Source: Streptomyces marispadix (GTDB lineage Bacteria > Actinomycetota > Actinomycetes > Streptomycetales > Streptomycetaceae). From it: a stretch of 64,000 nt of DNA. The notes under the pieces are model-generated. The model did no database searches. It saw only the letters and a program-made list of their open reading frames with translations, and was not told where the DNA came from. The position numbers and the translations under genes are program-made. Position 1 is the stretch's first letter, and each line of letters starts with the position of its first letter. Location of the stretch: contig NZ_JAKWJU010000002.1 of the NCBI RefSeq assembly GCF_022524345.1, positions 5,756,001 to 5,820,000 on the forward strand. The letters are read 5' to 3'. Positions 36,565-45,170 of this stretch are shown in pieces.

Positions 36565-37563
36565 TCAGGCCACGTCGGCCACGGCCACCGGCCGCCCCTC
36601 GCGGCGTGAGCGCTCGCACGCCTCGGCGATGCGCAGCGCCGCCAGCGCCTCGTAACCGTCGCAGGGGTTGGGCGCCTCGCCCTCGACCGCCCGTACGAAC
36701 GCGGCGAGTTCGGCCTCGTACGCCGGGGCGAACCGCTCGAGGAAGCCGGGCCACGGAGTGCCCTGCGATGCGGCCGCCGCGGGCTCCACCGACGTCAGGG
36801 GCGTACGGGCGTCGAGCCCGACCGCGATCTGGTCCTTCTCGCCCGCGAGTTCCATGCGTACGTCGTATCCCGCGCCGTTGACGCGGGTGGCCGTGGCCGT
36901 GCACAGCACGCCGTCGTCCAGGGTGAGCAGGACAGCGGCGGTGTCGACGTCGCCGTGTTCGCGGAACATCTCCGGACCGGCGTCCGACCCGGCGGCGTAG
37001 ACGGAGACCACTTCGCGTCCGGTCACCCAGCGCAGCGCGTCGAAGTCGTGGACGAGGCAGTCGCGGTAGAGGCCGCCGGAGAGCGGGATGTAGGCGGCTG
37101 GCGGCGGCGCCGGGTCGGAGGTGGCGGCCCGTACGGTGTGCAGCCGCCCCAGCGAACCGGACCTCACGGCCGCGCGTGCCGCCGCATAGCCCGCGTCGAA
37201 GCGCCGCATGAAGCCGATCTGGAGCAGGATGCCCGCCTCTTCGACCGTACGGAGGGCTTCGGCGGTGCCGTGGAGATCGAGCGCGATCGGCTTCTCGCAG
37301 AACACGGGCACCGAGTGGCCGGCCGCCGCCTGGATCAGCTCCGCGTGGGAGGAGGTCGCCGAGGCGATCACCACCGCGTCGAGGTCGCGGGAGAGGAGTT
37401 CGCCGGGGGAGGGGGCATGCGTGGCGCCGAGGTCCGCGGCCACCTCGGCGGCGCGTGCGGCGTCCACGTCGGTGACGAGCAGTTCGCTCACCTCGGGGCG
37501 AGCGGTGAGAGTACGTGCGTGGAAGGTGCCGATCCGGCCGGTGCCGATGAGTCCGATGCGCAT
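36565..37563 (-). CDS. Gfo/Idh/MocA-family oxidoreductase, inositol 2-dehydrogenase-like
   Basis: A 332-residue NAD(P)-dependent dehydrogenase. ATG 37563 is chosen since the protein begins there with MRIGLIGTGRIGTFHARTL, the Rossmann GxGxxG. The upstream frame extension is non-homologous and overlaps the promoter. The catalytic CEKPIALD (Lys) and GGLYRDCLVHDFDALRW (His/Asp) motifs are intact. The pattern is closest to IolG-type inositol dehydrogenases. The substrate is a polyol or sugar imported by the ABC system of the same regulon. Its -10 box ends six bases before the ATG and no ribosome binding site is present, so the mRNA is probably leaderless. Confidence 0.88.
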   Translation of the reverse strand: MRIGLIGTGRIGTFHARTLTARPEVSELLVTDVDAARAAEVAADLGATHAPSPGELLSRDLDAVVIASATSSHAELIQAAAGHSVPVFCEKPIALDLHGTAEALRTVEEAGILLQIGFMRRFDAGYAAARAAVRSGSLGRLHTVRAATSDPAPPPAAYIPLSGGLYRDCLVHDFDALRWVTGREVVSVYAAGSDAGPEMFREHGDVDTAAVLLTLDDGVLCTATATRVNGAGYDVRMELAGEKDQIAVGLDARTPLTSVEPAAAASQGTPWPGFLERFAPAYEAELAAFVRAVEGEAPNPCDGYEALAALRIAEACERSRREGRPVAVADVA

Positions 37564-37569
37564 GGGGGT

Positions 37570-37615
37570 ACGTTCGCCCGTCCGCTCAAGAGCTGTCAAT
37601 ACTTTGTCAGGACAA
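37570..37615 (-). promoter_or_regulatory. Promoter and GntR operator of the Gfo/Idh gene
   Basis: Minus strand: TTGTCCTGACAAAG (37602-37615), then -35 TTGACA (37594-37599), 18 bases, -10 GAACGT (37570-37575), and ATG six bases later. The run GACAAAGTATTGAC is identical to the block before the binding-protein gene at 38691-38704. Confidence 0.65.
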
Positions 37616-37713
37616 TTGAACGAGCCGTATGGGTGCGGGCGTTCCCGTCCGCTTCCCCGGTCCGGCTCACGGCCGGACCCGGAGGCCGAGGCGAGAGGAA
37701 CCCGGCGGTCCGC

Positions 37714-37768
37714 TTTGTCCGGACAACCGAACTTACGCCTTCCAGTGGGCCGCACGGGCCACTACGCT
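37714..37768 (+). promoter_or_regulatory. Promoter and operator of the gntR-type gene
   Basis: The perfect 12-base palindrome TTGTCCGGACAA lies at 37715-37726. Further down, TACGCT (37763-37768) is a likely -10 box ending six bases before GTG 37775. A -35 is weak (TTCCAG, 37740-37745). Negative autoregulation is likely. Confidence 0.55.
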
Positions 37769-37774
37769 CCACCC

Positions 37775-38533
37775 GTGGCCAAGAATGATCCCGTGGACCT
37801 CGAGTTCAGCGTGGACCGAAGCAGTCCGGTTCCGCTGTACTTCCAGCTCGCCCAGCAACTCGAGACCGCCATCGAACGCGGCAGACTCTCCCCCGGAAGC
37901 CTGCTGGGCAACGAGATCGAACTCGCGGGGCGCCTGGGCCTGTCCCGCCCCACGGTCCGCCAGGCCATCCAATCCCTCGTCGACAAGGGCCTGTTGGTGC
38001 GCCGCCGCGGCATCGGCACCCAGGTCGTGCACAGCCAGGTGCGGCGCCCGCTCGAACTGAGCAGCCTCTACGACGACCTGGAGGCGGCCGGTCAGCGCCC
38101 CGCCACCCGGCTGCTGCGGTACGAGCGGCAGGAGGCGACCGCGGAGGTCGCTGCCGCGCTGTCGGTACCCCAGGGCGCGGAGGTGCGCCTGGTGGAGCGG
38201 CTGAGGCTGACCCACGGCGAACCCATGGCCTTCCTGCGCAATCACCTTCCCGGTGATCTGCTCCAGGGGGAGAGCGGCGAGGAGCTGGAATCCACGGGCC
38301 TGTACCGGCTGATGCGCGGCCTCGGCGTCACGCTGCACAGTGCCCGGCAGTCCGTCGGGGCCCGGGCCGCCGCAGAGGACGAGGCCAAGCTGCTGGGGGA
38401 GGAGGCCGGGGCGCCGCTTCTGACGATGGAGCGCACGACCTTCGACGACACCGGCCGTCCCGTGGAGTACGCGTCGCATCTGTACCGGGCGTCGCGCTAC
38501 GCGTTCGAGTTCCAGCTCCTCGTACGTTCCTGA
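37775..38533 (+). CDS. GntR/HutC-family transcriptional regulator
   Basis: A 252-residue protein. GTG 37775 fits the family start (VAKNDPVDLEFSVDRSSPVP); longer upstream frames are not homologous. The N-terminal winged helix reads PLYFQLAQQLETAIERGRLS, GSLLGNEIELAGRLGLSRPT, VRQAIQSLVDKGLLVRRRGIG. The C-terminal UTRA effector domain includes EVRLVERLRLTHGEPMAFLR and LLTMERTTFDDTGRPVEYAS. There is no ribosome binding site and a -10 lies six bases upstream, suggesting a leaderless transcript. TTGTCCGGACAA-like operators before this gene, the Gfo/Idh gene and the ABC operon make it their probable shared regulator. Confidence 0.9.
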   Translation: MAKNDPVDLEFSVDRSSPVPLYFQLAQQLETAIERGRLSPGSLLGNEIELAGRLGLSRPTVRQAIQSLVDKGLLVRRRGIGTQVVHSQVRRPLELSSLYDDLEAAGQRPATRLLRYERQEATAEVAAALSVPQGAEVRLVERLRLTHGEPMAFLRNHLPGDLLQGESGEELESTGLYRLMRGLGVTLHSARQSVGARAAAEDEAKLLGEEAGAPLLTMERTTFDDTGRPVEYASHLYRASRYAFEFQLLVRS

Positions 38534-38654
38534 CGCCCCTGACACCTGACGCTGTCGCCGGGCGCTCCTGGTACGCGCCCGGTGGTCCCGTTACGCCAAG
38601 TCCCCTTCCCCGTACGGCAGACGAGGGCGACGCAACGGTGCACGGCAGGGCCCG

Positions 38655-38729
38655 AAGTTTGTTCGGACAAACTTGCATGGAGAATGTTCGGACAAAGTAT
38701 TGACGCCTTGCTCCGGGCCCGGCTAGAAC
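38655..38729 (+). promoter_or_regulatory. Double operator and leaderless promoter of the sugar ABC operon
   Basis: A 20-base near-perfect palindrome, AAGTTTGT-TCGG-ACAAACTT (38655-38674), is followed by a second copy, TGTTCGGACAAAG (38685-38697). Next come -35 TTGACG (38700-38705), an 18-base spacer and -10 TAGAAC (38724-38729). ATG 38737 is seven bases after the -10, where RNA should begin. Confidence 0.7.
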
Positions 38730-38736
38730 TCCGCTC

Positions 38737-39747
38737 ATGGTCCTTCGGCGTAGAGCACGTAGAGCGACAACTGTGGCGGCAGCCCTGACGAGTGCGGCGC
38801 TTCTCGCCGCCGGATGCAGCAGCTCCGGCGGCAAGGGAGGCGAGGAGCAGAGCAACGGCGCGGGCGGCGGCAAGGGCGTGAACACCCCGCGCATGACGAT
38901 CGCGATGGTCTCCCACTCGGGGGACGGCGACACCTTCTGGGACATCGTGCAGAGCGGAGCGAAGGACGCGGCCCGCAAGGACAACGTCCAGTTCGACTAC
39001 TCGCACGACGAGGAGGCGGGCCGCCAGGCGCAGCTCGTGAAGTCCGCCGTCGACAAGAAGGTCGACGGGCTGATAGTCACGCTCGCCAAACCGGACGCGA
39101 TGAAGGGCGTCGTGAAGAAGGCCGTCGACGCCGGCATCCCCGTGATCACCATCAACTCGGGCGGCCAGTACTCGAAGGACTTCGGCGCGATCTCCCACAT
39201 CGGCCAGGACGAGGCGATCGCGGGCGAGGCCGTCGGCGACGAGCTGAACAAGCGCGACCGCAAGAAGGCCCTGTGCGTCATCCACGAGCAGGGCAACGTC
39301 TCGCTGGAGGAGCGCTGCGACGGCGCGAAGAAGACCTTCGACGGCGAGATGAGCACGCTCAACGTCGACGGCACGAACATGCCGGACGTGCAGTCCTCCG
39401 TGGAGGCCAAGCTTCAGTCGGACGACGACATCGACACCGTCCTGACCCTCGGCGCCCCCTTCGCGGCCACCTCGGCCAAGGCGAAGGAGAAGGCGGGCAG
39501 CAAGGCCGAGATCGACACTTTCGACCTCAACGCACAGGTCGTGCAGGGCCTGAAGGACAAGAGCTTCGGCTTCGCAGTAGACCAGCAGCCCTACCTCCAG
39601 GGCTACGAGGCCGTCGACGCCCTGTGGCTGCACTCGTACAACGCCAATGAACTGGGCGGCGGCAAGCCCGTGCTGACCGGCCCGCAGGTCGTCACGGACA
39701 AGGACGTACCGAGGCTGGAGAAGTACACCAAGCGCGGGACCCGGTGA
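38737..39747 (+). CDS. Sugar-binding lipoprotein 1 of a ribose/inositol-type ABC importer
   Basis: A 336-residue type 1 periplasmic-binding-fold protein (CUT2/RbsB-like). The signal peptide RRRARRATTVAAALTSAALL ends in the lipobox LLAAGC, followed by a Ser/Gly linker. The binding domain starts MTIAMVSHSGDGDTFWDIVQ, with SAVDKKVDGLIVTLAKPDAM, IPVITINSGGQYSKDFGAI, HIGQDEAIAGEAVGDELNK and FGFAVDQQPYLQGYEAVDAL. ATG 38737 has no ribosome binding site and seems leaderless. A second, closely similar binding-protein gene follows 112 bases later. The substrate may be the polyol oxidised by the Gfo/Idh enzyme. Confidence 0.93.
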   Translation: MVLRRRARRATTVAAALTSAALLAAGCSSSGGKGGEEQSNGAGGGKGVNTPRMTIAMVSHSGDGDTFWDIVQSGAKDAARKDNVQFDYSHDEEAGRQAQLVKSAVDKKVDGLIVTLAKPDAMKGVVKKAVDAGIPVITINSGGQYSKDFGAISHIGQDEAIAGEAVGDELNKRDRKKALCVIHEQGNVSLEERCDGAKKTFDGEMSTLNVDGTNMPDVQSSVEAKLQSDDDIDTVLTLGAPFAATSAKAKEKAGSKAEIDTFDLNAQVVQGLKDKSFGFAVDQQPYLQGYEAVDALWLHSYNANELGGGKPVLTGPQVVTDKDVPRLEKYTKRGTR

Positions 39748-39859
39748 GCGGCCACCGGAAACCGGTCGCCGATACTGGCGCGGACGTCCGCGCCGGTGCC
39801 GGCGGCCACCGCGGGTGCCCGGACGCAGACAAGCCCCCGTACCGAGAGGTCAGCAGCAG

Positions 39860-40918
39860 GTGTCAAGGCTGGACAGTTTCCGGAACAGCAGCGCGTGGCC
39901 GCCCTCGCGCAGGCGTACCGGGACACCCGTCGCGAGGGCCGCGACCGCGGTCCTGCTACTCGTCTCCGTCGCGCTCACGGGATGCAGCGCGACCGGCGGG
40001 AAGCGCGCGGAGGAGGCGCGCGACGCGGCGGTGTCGGGCGGCGCGGGCGTCGACACGCCCCGCTGGAAGATCGCCATGGTGAGCCACTCCGGCGAGGGCG
40101 ACACCTTCTGGGACATCGTGCAGAGCGGCGCGAAGCAGGCCGCGGCGAAGGACAACATCGACTTCCACTACTCGCACGACAAGGAAGCAGGACGCCAGGC
40201 GCAGCTCGTCAAGGCCGCCGTCGACAACAAGGTCGACGGGCTGATCGTCTCCCTCGCCAAGCCGGAGGCGATGAAGGGCGCCCTGCGGAAGGCCGAGAAG
40301 GCCGGCATCCCCGTCGTCACGATCAACTCCGGCCAGGACCAGTCGAAGGAGTACGGCGCGCTCGCCCACATCGGGCAGGACGAGAAGATCGCGGGCGAGG
40401 CCGTGGGACGTGAACTGAACGAGCGCGGCCGTAAGAAGGCCGTCTGCCTGCTGCACGAGCAGGGCAACGTCGGCCATGAGGAACGCTGCCGCGGCGTGCG
40501 CGAGACCTTCGACGGGGAGGTGCGCGATCTGCACGCCGACGGTACGAACATGCCCGCCGTCGAGTCCTCCCTGGAGGCCGAACTCCAGTCGGACCGCGAC
40601 ATCGACACGGTGGTGACGCTGGGCGCCCCCTTCGCACCGACCGCCGTCAAGGCGGCGGAGGGCGCGGGCAGCAAGGCCGAGACCGTCACCTTCGACCTCA
40701 ACGACCAGGCGGCCAGGGGGCTGAAGGACGGCTCGATCGGCTTCGCCGTGGACCAGCAGCCCTACCTCCAGGGCTACGAGGCGGTCGACCTGCTGTGGGC
40801 CGAGCGCTACAACGCCAACATGCTGGGCGGCGGCAAGCCCGTGCTGACCGGCCCGCAGATCCTCACGAAGAAGGACGCATCCACCTTGCAGAAGTACACG
40901 AAGCGGGGAACGCGATGA
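39860..40918 (+). CDS. Sugar-binding lipoprotein 2 (tandem paralogue)
   Basis: A 352-residue paralogue of the preceding protein, similar over the whole binding domain: KIAMVSHSGEGDTFWDIVQ, AAVDNKVDGLIVSLAKPEAM, HIGQDEKIAGEAVGRELNE, FAVDQQPYLQGYEAVDLLW and the same [14 protein letters not shown] ending. GTG 39860 follows GAGAGG. A signal peptide ends in the lipobox SVALTGC. The N-terminal extension and linker differ from copy 1, and substitutions cluster in loops. One permease and one ATPase gene follow, so the two receptors probably serve the same channel with different sugars or affinities. Confidence 0.92.
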   Translation: MSRLDSFRNSSAWPPSRRRTGTPVARAATAVLLLVSVALTGCSATGGKRAEEARDAAVSGGAGVDTPRWKIAMVSHSGEGDTFWDIVQSGAKQAAAKDNIDFHYSHDKEAGRQAQLVKAAVDNKVDGLIVSLAKPEAMKGALRKAEKAGIPVVTINSGQDQSKEYGALAHIGQDEKIAGEAVGRELNERGRKKAVCLLHEQGNVGHEERCRGVRETFDGEVRDLHADGTNMPAVESSLEAELQSDRDIDTVVTLGAPFAPTAVKAAEGAGSKAETVTFDLNDQAARGLKDGSIGFAVDQQPYLQGYEAVDLLWAERYNANMLGGGKPVLTGPQILTKKDASTLQKYTKRGTR

Positions 40919-42051
40919 CGGCTGCATCCACACCCACACCACCGGGCGCCACGGAGGGCACGACCCCCGAGGCCCCCGAAGAGACGGCCACCGGCGGGGG
41001 CGTCAGGACCGCGGGGACCGCCGGGACGGCAGGCACCGATGAGCGGCTCGTGCACCGGTCGCTGCTCCAGCGCATGCTGGGACGTCCCGAACTCGGCGCC
41101 GTCGTGGGCGCGATCGCGGTCTTCGTCGTCTTCTCGGTCGTCGCCGACAGCTTCCTGCGCGCCTCCAGCCTCTCCACGGTCCTGTACGCCTCGTCGACTC
41201 TCGGGATCATGGCGGTGCCGGTGGCACTGCTGATGATCGGCGGGGAGTTCGACCTGTCGACCGGTGTGATGGTCACCAGCTCCTCGCTGGTCTCCTCGAT
41301 GTTCAGCTATCAGATGACGGCGAACGTCTGGGTGGGAGTGGGCGTATCGCTGCTGGTCACGCTGGGCATCGGCCTCTTCAACGGCTACATGCTCGTACGT
41401 ACAGGACTGCCGAGCTTCATCATCACGCTCGGCACGTTCCTGATGCTCACCGGCCTCAACCTGGGGCTGACGAAGCTCATCAGCGGCACCGTCTCCACCA
41501 AGACCATCTCCGACATGGAGGGGTTCGCCTCAGCGAAGGCGCTCTTCGCCTCCGAGCTGACGATCGGCCCCGCCGACATCCAGGTCACCGTCGTGTGGTG
41601 GCTGGTGCTGGTGGCGCTGGCGACGTGGCTGCTGCTGCGCACGAAGGCGGGGAACTGGATCTTCGCCGTCGGCGGCGGGCAGCACACGGCGCGAGCGGTC
41701 GGCGTCCCCGTGGCCCGCACCAAGATCGGCCTGTATCTCGGGGTGGCGCTGGGCGCGTGGATCTCCGGGCAGCATCTGCTCTTCAACTACGACGTCGTGC
41801 AGTCCGGCGAGGGCGTCGGAAACGAGCTGATCTACATCGCCGCGGCCGTCATCGGCGGCTGCCTGCTCACCGGCGGCTACGGCTCCGCGGTCGGCGCCGC
41901 GGTGGGTGCGTTCATCTTCGGCATGACGAGCAAGGGCATCGTGTACGCGCAGTGGGAGCCCGACTGGTTCAAGTTCTTCCTCGGGGCGATGCTGCTGGTC
42001 GCCGTGCTGCTGAACGCGTACATACGCAAGCGGGCGGAGGCGAACCGATGA
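40915..42051 (+). CDS. CUT2-type sugar ABC permease
   Basis: A 378-residue membrane protein whose ATG overlaps the preceding stop (ATGA). A 45-residue Thr/Gly/Ala-rich tail precedes about nine or ten helices. [22 protein letters not shown] and [19 protein letters not shown] are the typical RbsC-type motifs, followed by [21 protein letters not shown] and [24 protein letters not shown]2 permeases work as homodimers, so one gene suffices. It ends in an overlap with the ATPase gene. Confidence 0.94.
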   Translation: MTAASTPTPPGATEGTTPEAPEETATGGGVRTAGTAGTAGTDERLVHRSLLQRMLGRPELGAVVGAIAVFVVFSVVADSFLRASSLSTVLYASSTLGIMAVPVALLMIGGEFDLSTGVMVTSSSLVSSMFSYQMTANVWVGVGVSLLVTLGIGLFNGYMLVRTGLPSFIITLGTFLMLTGLNLGLTKLISGTVSTKTISDMEGFASAKALFASELTIGPADIQVTVVWWLVLVALATWLLLRTKAGNWIFAVGGGQHTARAVGVPVARTKIGLYLGVALGAWISGQHLLFNYDVVQSGEGVGNELIYIAAAVIGGCLLTGGYGSAVGAAVGAFIFGMTSKGIVYAQWEPDWFKFFLGAMLLVAVLLNAYIRKRAEANR

Positions 42052-42989
42052 CGGCGGACAACGACTCGGAGAAGGGCGCGGACGTGGCGGACGGCGCATC
42101 CCGGGAGCACGGCGCGAGCCCGGCGGCACCGCAGACGGCGGCACCGGAGGCGGCAACTTCCGCACCGGCGGCCCCCGAACCGGAGGACGCCGTCCGTACG
42201 CCGCTGGTCGAGCTGACCGACGTCAGCAAGTTCTACGGCAACATCCGGGCCCTGGAGGACGTCTCACTCCAGGTCTCCGCAGGCGAGATCACCTGCGTTC
42301 TCGGCGACAACGGCGCCGGCAAGTCGACCCTCATCAAGATCGTCGCGGGGCTCCACCAGCACGACTCGGGCACCTTCCGCATCAACGGCCAGGAGGCGCG
42401 GCTCTCCTCGCCGCGCGAGGCGCTGGACCGCGGCATCGCCACCGTCTACCAGGACCTCGCCGTCGTCCCGCTGATGCCGGTGTGGCGGAACTTCTTCCTC
42501 GGCTCCGAACCCACCAAGGGGCGCGGCCCGTTCGCCCGCCTCGACGTCGACCTCATGCGCCGCACCACCCACAGCGAGCTGCTGCGCATGGGCATCGACC
42601 TGCGCGACGTCGACCAGCCCATCGGCACCCTCTCCGGCGGCGAGCGCCAGTGCGTCGCCATCGCCCGCGCCGTCTACTTCGGCGCGAAGGTGCTGGTGCT
42701 GGACGAGCCGACGGCGGCGCTCGGAGTGAAGCAGTCCGGGGTGGTCCTCAAGTACGTGGCGGCGGCGCGCGACGCCGGACTGGGCGTGGTGCTGATCACG
42801 CACAACCCGCACCACGCCTATCTCGTGGGGGACCGTTTCGTACTGCTCAAGCGCGGCGCGATGGCGGGCAGCCACCGCAAGGACGGGCTGGAGCTGGAGG
42901 AGCTGACCCGGCAGATGTCCGGCGGCAGCGAGCTGGAGCAGCTCAGCCACGAGCTGGAGCGGGCGCCCGTGCCGCAGCATCTGAGCTGA
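42048..42989 (+). CDS. Sugar ABC importer ATPase (single domain, CUT2 type)
   Basis: A 313-residue ATPase with an about 45-residue Ala/Pro/Glu-rich N-terminal tail. Walker A is [15 protein letters not shown]-loop [12 protein letters not shown], signature [15 protein letters not shown], Walker [13 protein letters not shown] and switch His [10 protein letters not shown]. Unlike RbsA or MglA it has only one nucleotide-binding domain, like FrcA-type systems, so it should act as a homodimer. Its start overlaps the permease stop. It closes the transporter operon. Confidence 0.95.
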   Translation: MTADNDSEKGADVADGASREHGASPAAPQTAAPEAATSAPAAPEPEDAVRTPLVELTDVSKFYGNIRALEDVSLQVSAGEITCVLGDNGAGKSTLIKIVAGLHQHDSGTFRINGQEARLSSPREALDRGIATVYQDLAVVPLMPVWRNFFLGSEPTKGRGPFARLDVDLMRRTTHSELLRMGIDLRDVDQPIGTLSGGERQCVAIARAVYFGAKVLVLDEPTAALGVKQSGVVLKYVAAARDAGLGVVLITHNPHHAYLVGDRFVLLKRGAMAGSHRKDGLELEELTRQMSGGSELEQLSHELERAPVPQHLS

Positions 42990-43389
42990 GCCGGCGTCCG
43001 CGGGCGGGGCCGCTGAGCGGGTGCCGTGGCGCCCGGCCGCCGTGGGCCGGCTCACGTCCCGCTCACGCTCGCCCCGTACGCCGTCCCGCCCGCTGTCCCC
43101 CCCCGTCGCGTGAGTCCCCGCGCGTACGTCATCGCAGGTCACATGCCCCGGCTGCCCGGCGCCCCGGCCGCGCACCGCCGGTGCCCGGCATCGTCGCTGG
43201 TGAGAGCCCTGTGGCGTCGTCGCCTCGCGCGGTAAGGCAGAATCGGCCAGTGGGCAGGGCTTGGTACGGGTCGCTGTACGGACCGCCGTACTGGCCGCCG
43301 CACGGACCCGGCCCGCGACCACCGACCGTCAGCCGTACGACCGACCCGTGGCCCGCAGCCAGCAGCCGCGCACAGAGGAAGGCCGCGCA
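42990..43389. other. Gap between ABC operon and ROK kinase
   Basis: 400 bases without a supported gene. The hairpin CCGGCC-N6-GGCCGG at 43033-43050 is a possible terminator for the ABC operon. The second half must hold the promoter of the ROK kinase gene, but no clear -35/-10 pair was recognised. Confidence 0.35.
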
Positions 43390-44550
43390 GTGAGCATGTA
43401 CCGAGAGCGCGCGGACCGCGACCGTCTCTACCGCCGCTCCGCGCCGAGTGCCAGCGTCCTGCGCACCGTCAGCACCCGGGAGCGGCGTTCGCCCCTGTCG
43501 GCGCCGAGGGTCCCCACCGTCGGCATCGACATCGGCGGTACGAAGGTGATGGCCGGGGTCGTCGACGCCGACGGCCACATCCTGGAGCAGGTGCGGGCCG
43601 AGACACCGGAGAAGTCCAAGAGCCCCAAGGTCGTCGAGGACACCATCGCCGAGCTGGTGCTGGACCTCTCCGACCGGCACGACGTGCACGCCGTGGGCAT
43701 CGGCGCCGCCGGCTGGGTCGACGCCGACCGCTCCCGAGTGCTCTTCGCCCCGCATCTGGCCTGGCGCGACGAGCCGCTCAAGGACGCCCTCACCGCACGT
43801 CTCGCCGTCCCCGTCATGGTCGACAACGACGCCAACACGGCCGCATGGGGCGAGTGGCGCTTCGGAGCCGGACGCGGCGAGGACCATCTGGTGATGATCA
43901 CTCTCGGCACCGGCATCGGCGGTGCCATCCTGGAGAACGGCCAGGTCAAACGCGGAAAGTACGGCGTGGCGGGCGAGTTCGGGCACATGCAGGTCGTGCC
44001 CGGGGGCCACCGCTGCCCCTGCGGCAACCGCGGCTGCTGGGAGCAGTACAGCTCGGGCAACGCCCTCGTGCGCGAGGCCCGCGAACTGGCCCTCGCCGAG
44101 TCGCCCGTCGCCTACGGCATCACCGAACGCGTCGGCGGCCACATCTCGGAGATCACCGGCCCGCTCATCACCGAACTCGCCCGCGGCGGCGACGCCATGT
44201 GCACGGAGCTGCTCCAGGACATCGGGCACTGGCTGGGCGTCGGCATAGCCAATCTCGCCGCCGCCCTCGACCCGGGCGGCTTCGTGATCGGAGGCGGCGT
44301 CAGCGCCGCCGACGAACTGCTCATCGACCCCGCCCGCGAGGCGTTCAAACGCCATCTGACGGGCCGGGGATACCGTCCGGAGGCCACCATCGCCAAGGCA
44401 CAACTCGGCCCCGAGGCGGGCATGGTCGGAGCCGCCGACCTCGCCCGGCTCGTCGCCCGCCGCTTCCGCCGCGCCAACCGCCGCCGCCTGGAGCGGTACG
44501 AGCGCTACGAGCGCGCCGCGGACAACCTGCGCCGGGCGGTGGGCCAGTGA
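43390..44550 (+). CDS. ROK-family glucokinase-like sugar kinase
   Basis: A 386-residue protein. GTG 43390 is chosen because AGAGGAAGG lies just upstream. A basic 43-residue N-terminal extension (MYRERADRDRLYRRSAPSA) precedes the kinase domain. ATP-binding VGIDIGGTKVMAGVVD, catalytic MVDNDANTAAWGEW (Asp), TLGTGIGGAILENG, and the zinc site GEFGHMQVVPGGHRCPCGN with RGCWEQ are all present. It should phosphorylate glucose or a related hexose with ATP. A basic RRFRRANRRRLERYERYE tail ends the protein. The stop overlaps the start of the next small membrane-protein gene. Confidence 0.88.
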   Translation: MSMYRERADRDRLYRRSAPSASVLRTVSTRERRSPLSAPRVPTVGIDIGGTKVMAGVVDADGHILEQVRAETPEKSKSPKVVEDTIAELVLDLSDRHDVHAVGIGAAGWVDADRSRVLFAPHLAWRDEPLKDALTARLAVPVMVDNDANTAAWGEWRFGAGRGEDHLVMITLGTGIGGAILENGQVKRGKYGVAGEFGHMQVVPGGHRCPCGNRGCWEQYSSGNALVREARELALAESPVAYGITERVGGHISEITGPLITELARGGDAMCTELLQDIGHWLGVGIANLAAALDPGGFVIGGGVSAADELLIDPAREAFKRHLTGRGYRPEATIAKAQLGPEAGMVGAADLARLVARRFRRANRRRLERYERYERAADNLRRAVGQ

Positions 44551-45113
44551 CGACCACGGCGACCCCTCAGACCCTGCGCCCGTCGCAACGGCCGCCGCAC
44601 CGCCCGCGCCACCGCCTGCTCACGCTGCTCATAGTCGTACTGCTGATCGCGGTGCCCGGCGGATACCTCGTCAGGTCGGCCTTCCAGAGCAGGGACAGCG
44701 GCGAGGACAAGGAGCGCAAGGCCGCGGCCACCAACCTCACCTACGGCTGGCCGAGCAAGGTCCAGCGCAACGTCTACGACGTGCCGCTGCCTTCGAAGTC
44801 CAGCCACTACGCCTTCTACGAGGCCAACTCCTGGCAGACCAGCTCCCTTTACGTGCAGTTCCGCGTGCCGGAGAAGCAGCTCGGCGACTTCCTCGACGAC
44901 GTGGGCACCAGCTCCTCCGCGCTGCGGGACGGGCAGGTCACCATCGGCGCCGAGCACGCCGGAAAGGTCGGCTGGGACCTGCACAAGGAGGGACACGACT
45001 ACGCGGGCACCACGTACCGGCAGCAGGACAGCCGTCCGGACGTGGCGATCACCGTGGACCGCACATACGAGGACATGCCGCGTGTGTATGTCGTGTCCAC
45101 CGTGAAGTTCTGA
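44547..45113 (+). CDS. Small membrane-anchored protein of unknown function
   Basis: 188 residues. GTG 44547 overlaps the ROK kinase stop by four bases, so translation is coupled. A basic Pro/Arg/His N-terminus precedes one hydrophobic helix, LLTLLIVVLLIAVPGGYLV (about residues 26-45). A predicted extracytoplasmic domain of about 140 residues follows, with KVQRNVYDVPLPSKSSHYAF, YVQFRVPEKQLGDFLDDVG and VAITVDRTYEDMPRVYVVS. I do not recognise the family. The topology suggests a surface protein. Confidence 0.78.
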   Translation: MTTTATPQTLRPSQRPPHRPRHRLLTLLIVVLLIAVPGGYLVRSAFQSRDSGEDKERKAAATNLTYGWPSKVQRNVYDVPLPSKSSHYAFYEANSWQTSSLYVQFRVPEKQLGDFLDDVGTSSSALRDGQVTIGAEHAGKVGWDLHKEGHDYAGTTYRQQDSRPDVAITVDRTYEDMPRVYVVSTVKF

Positions 45114-45170
45114 TGTACACAGCGACGCCCCCGAGGCCGCACCCCTCAGACCCGTGGGTAGCGTGGCCGC

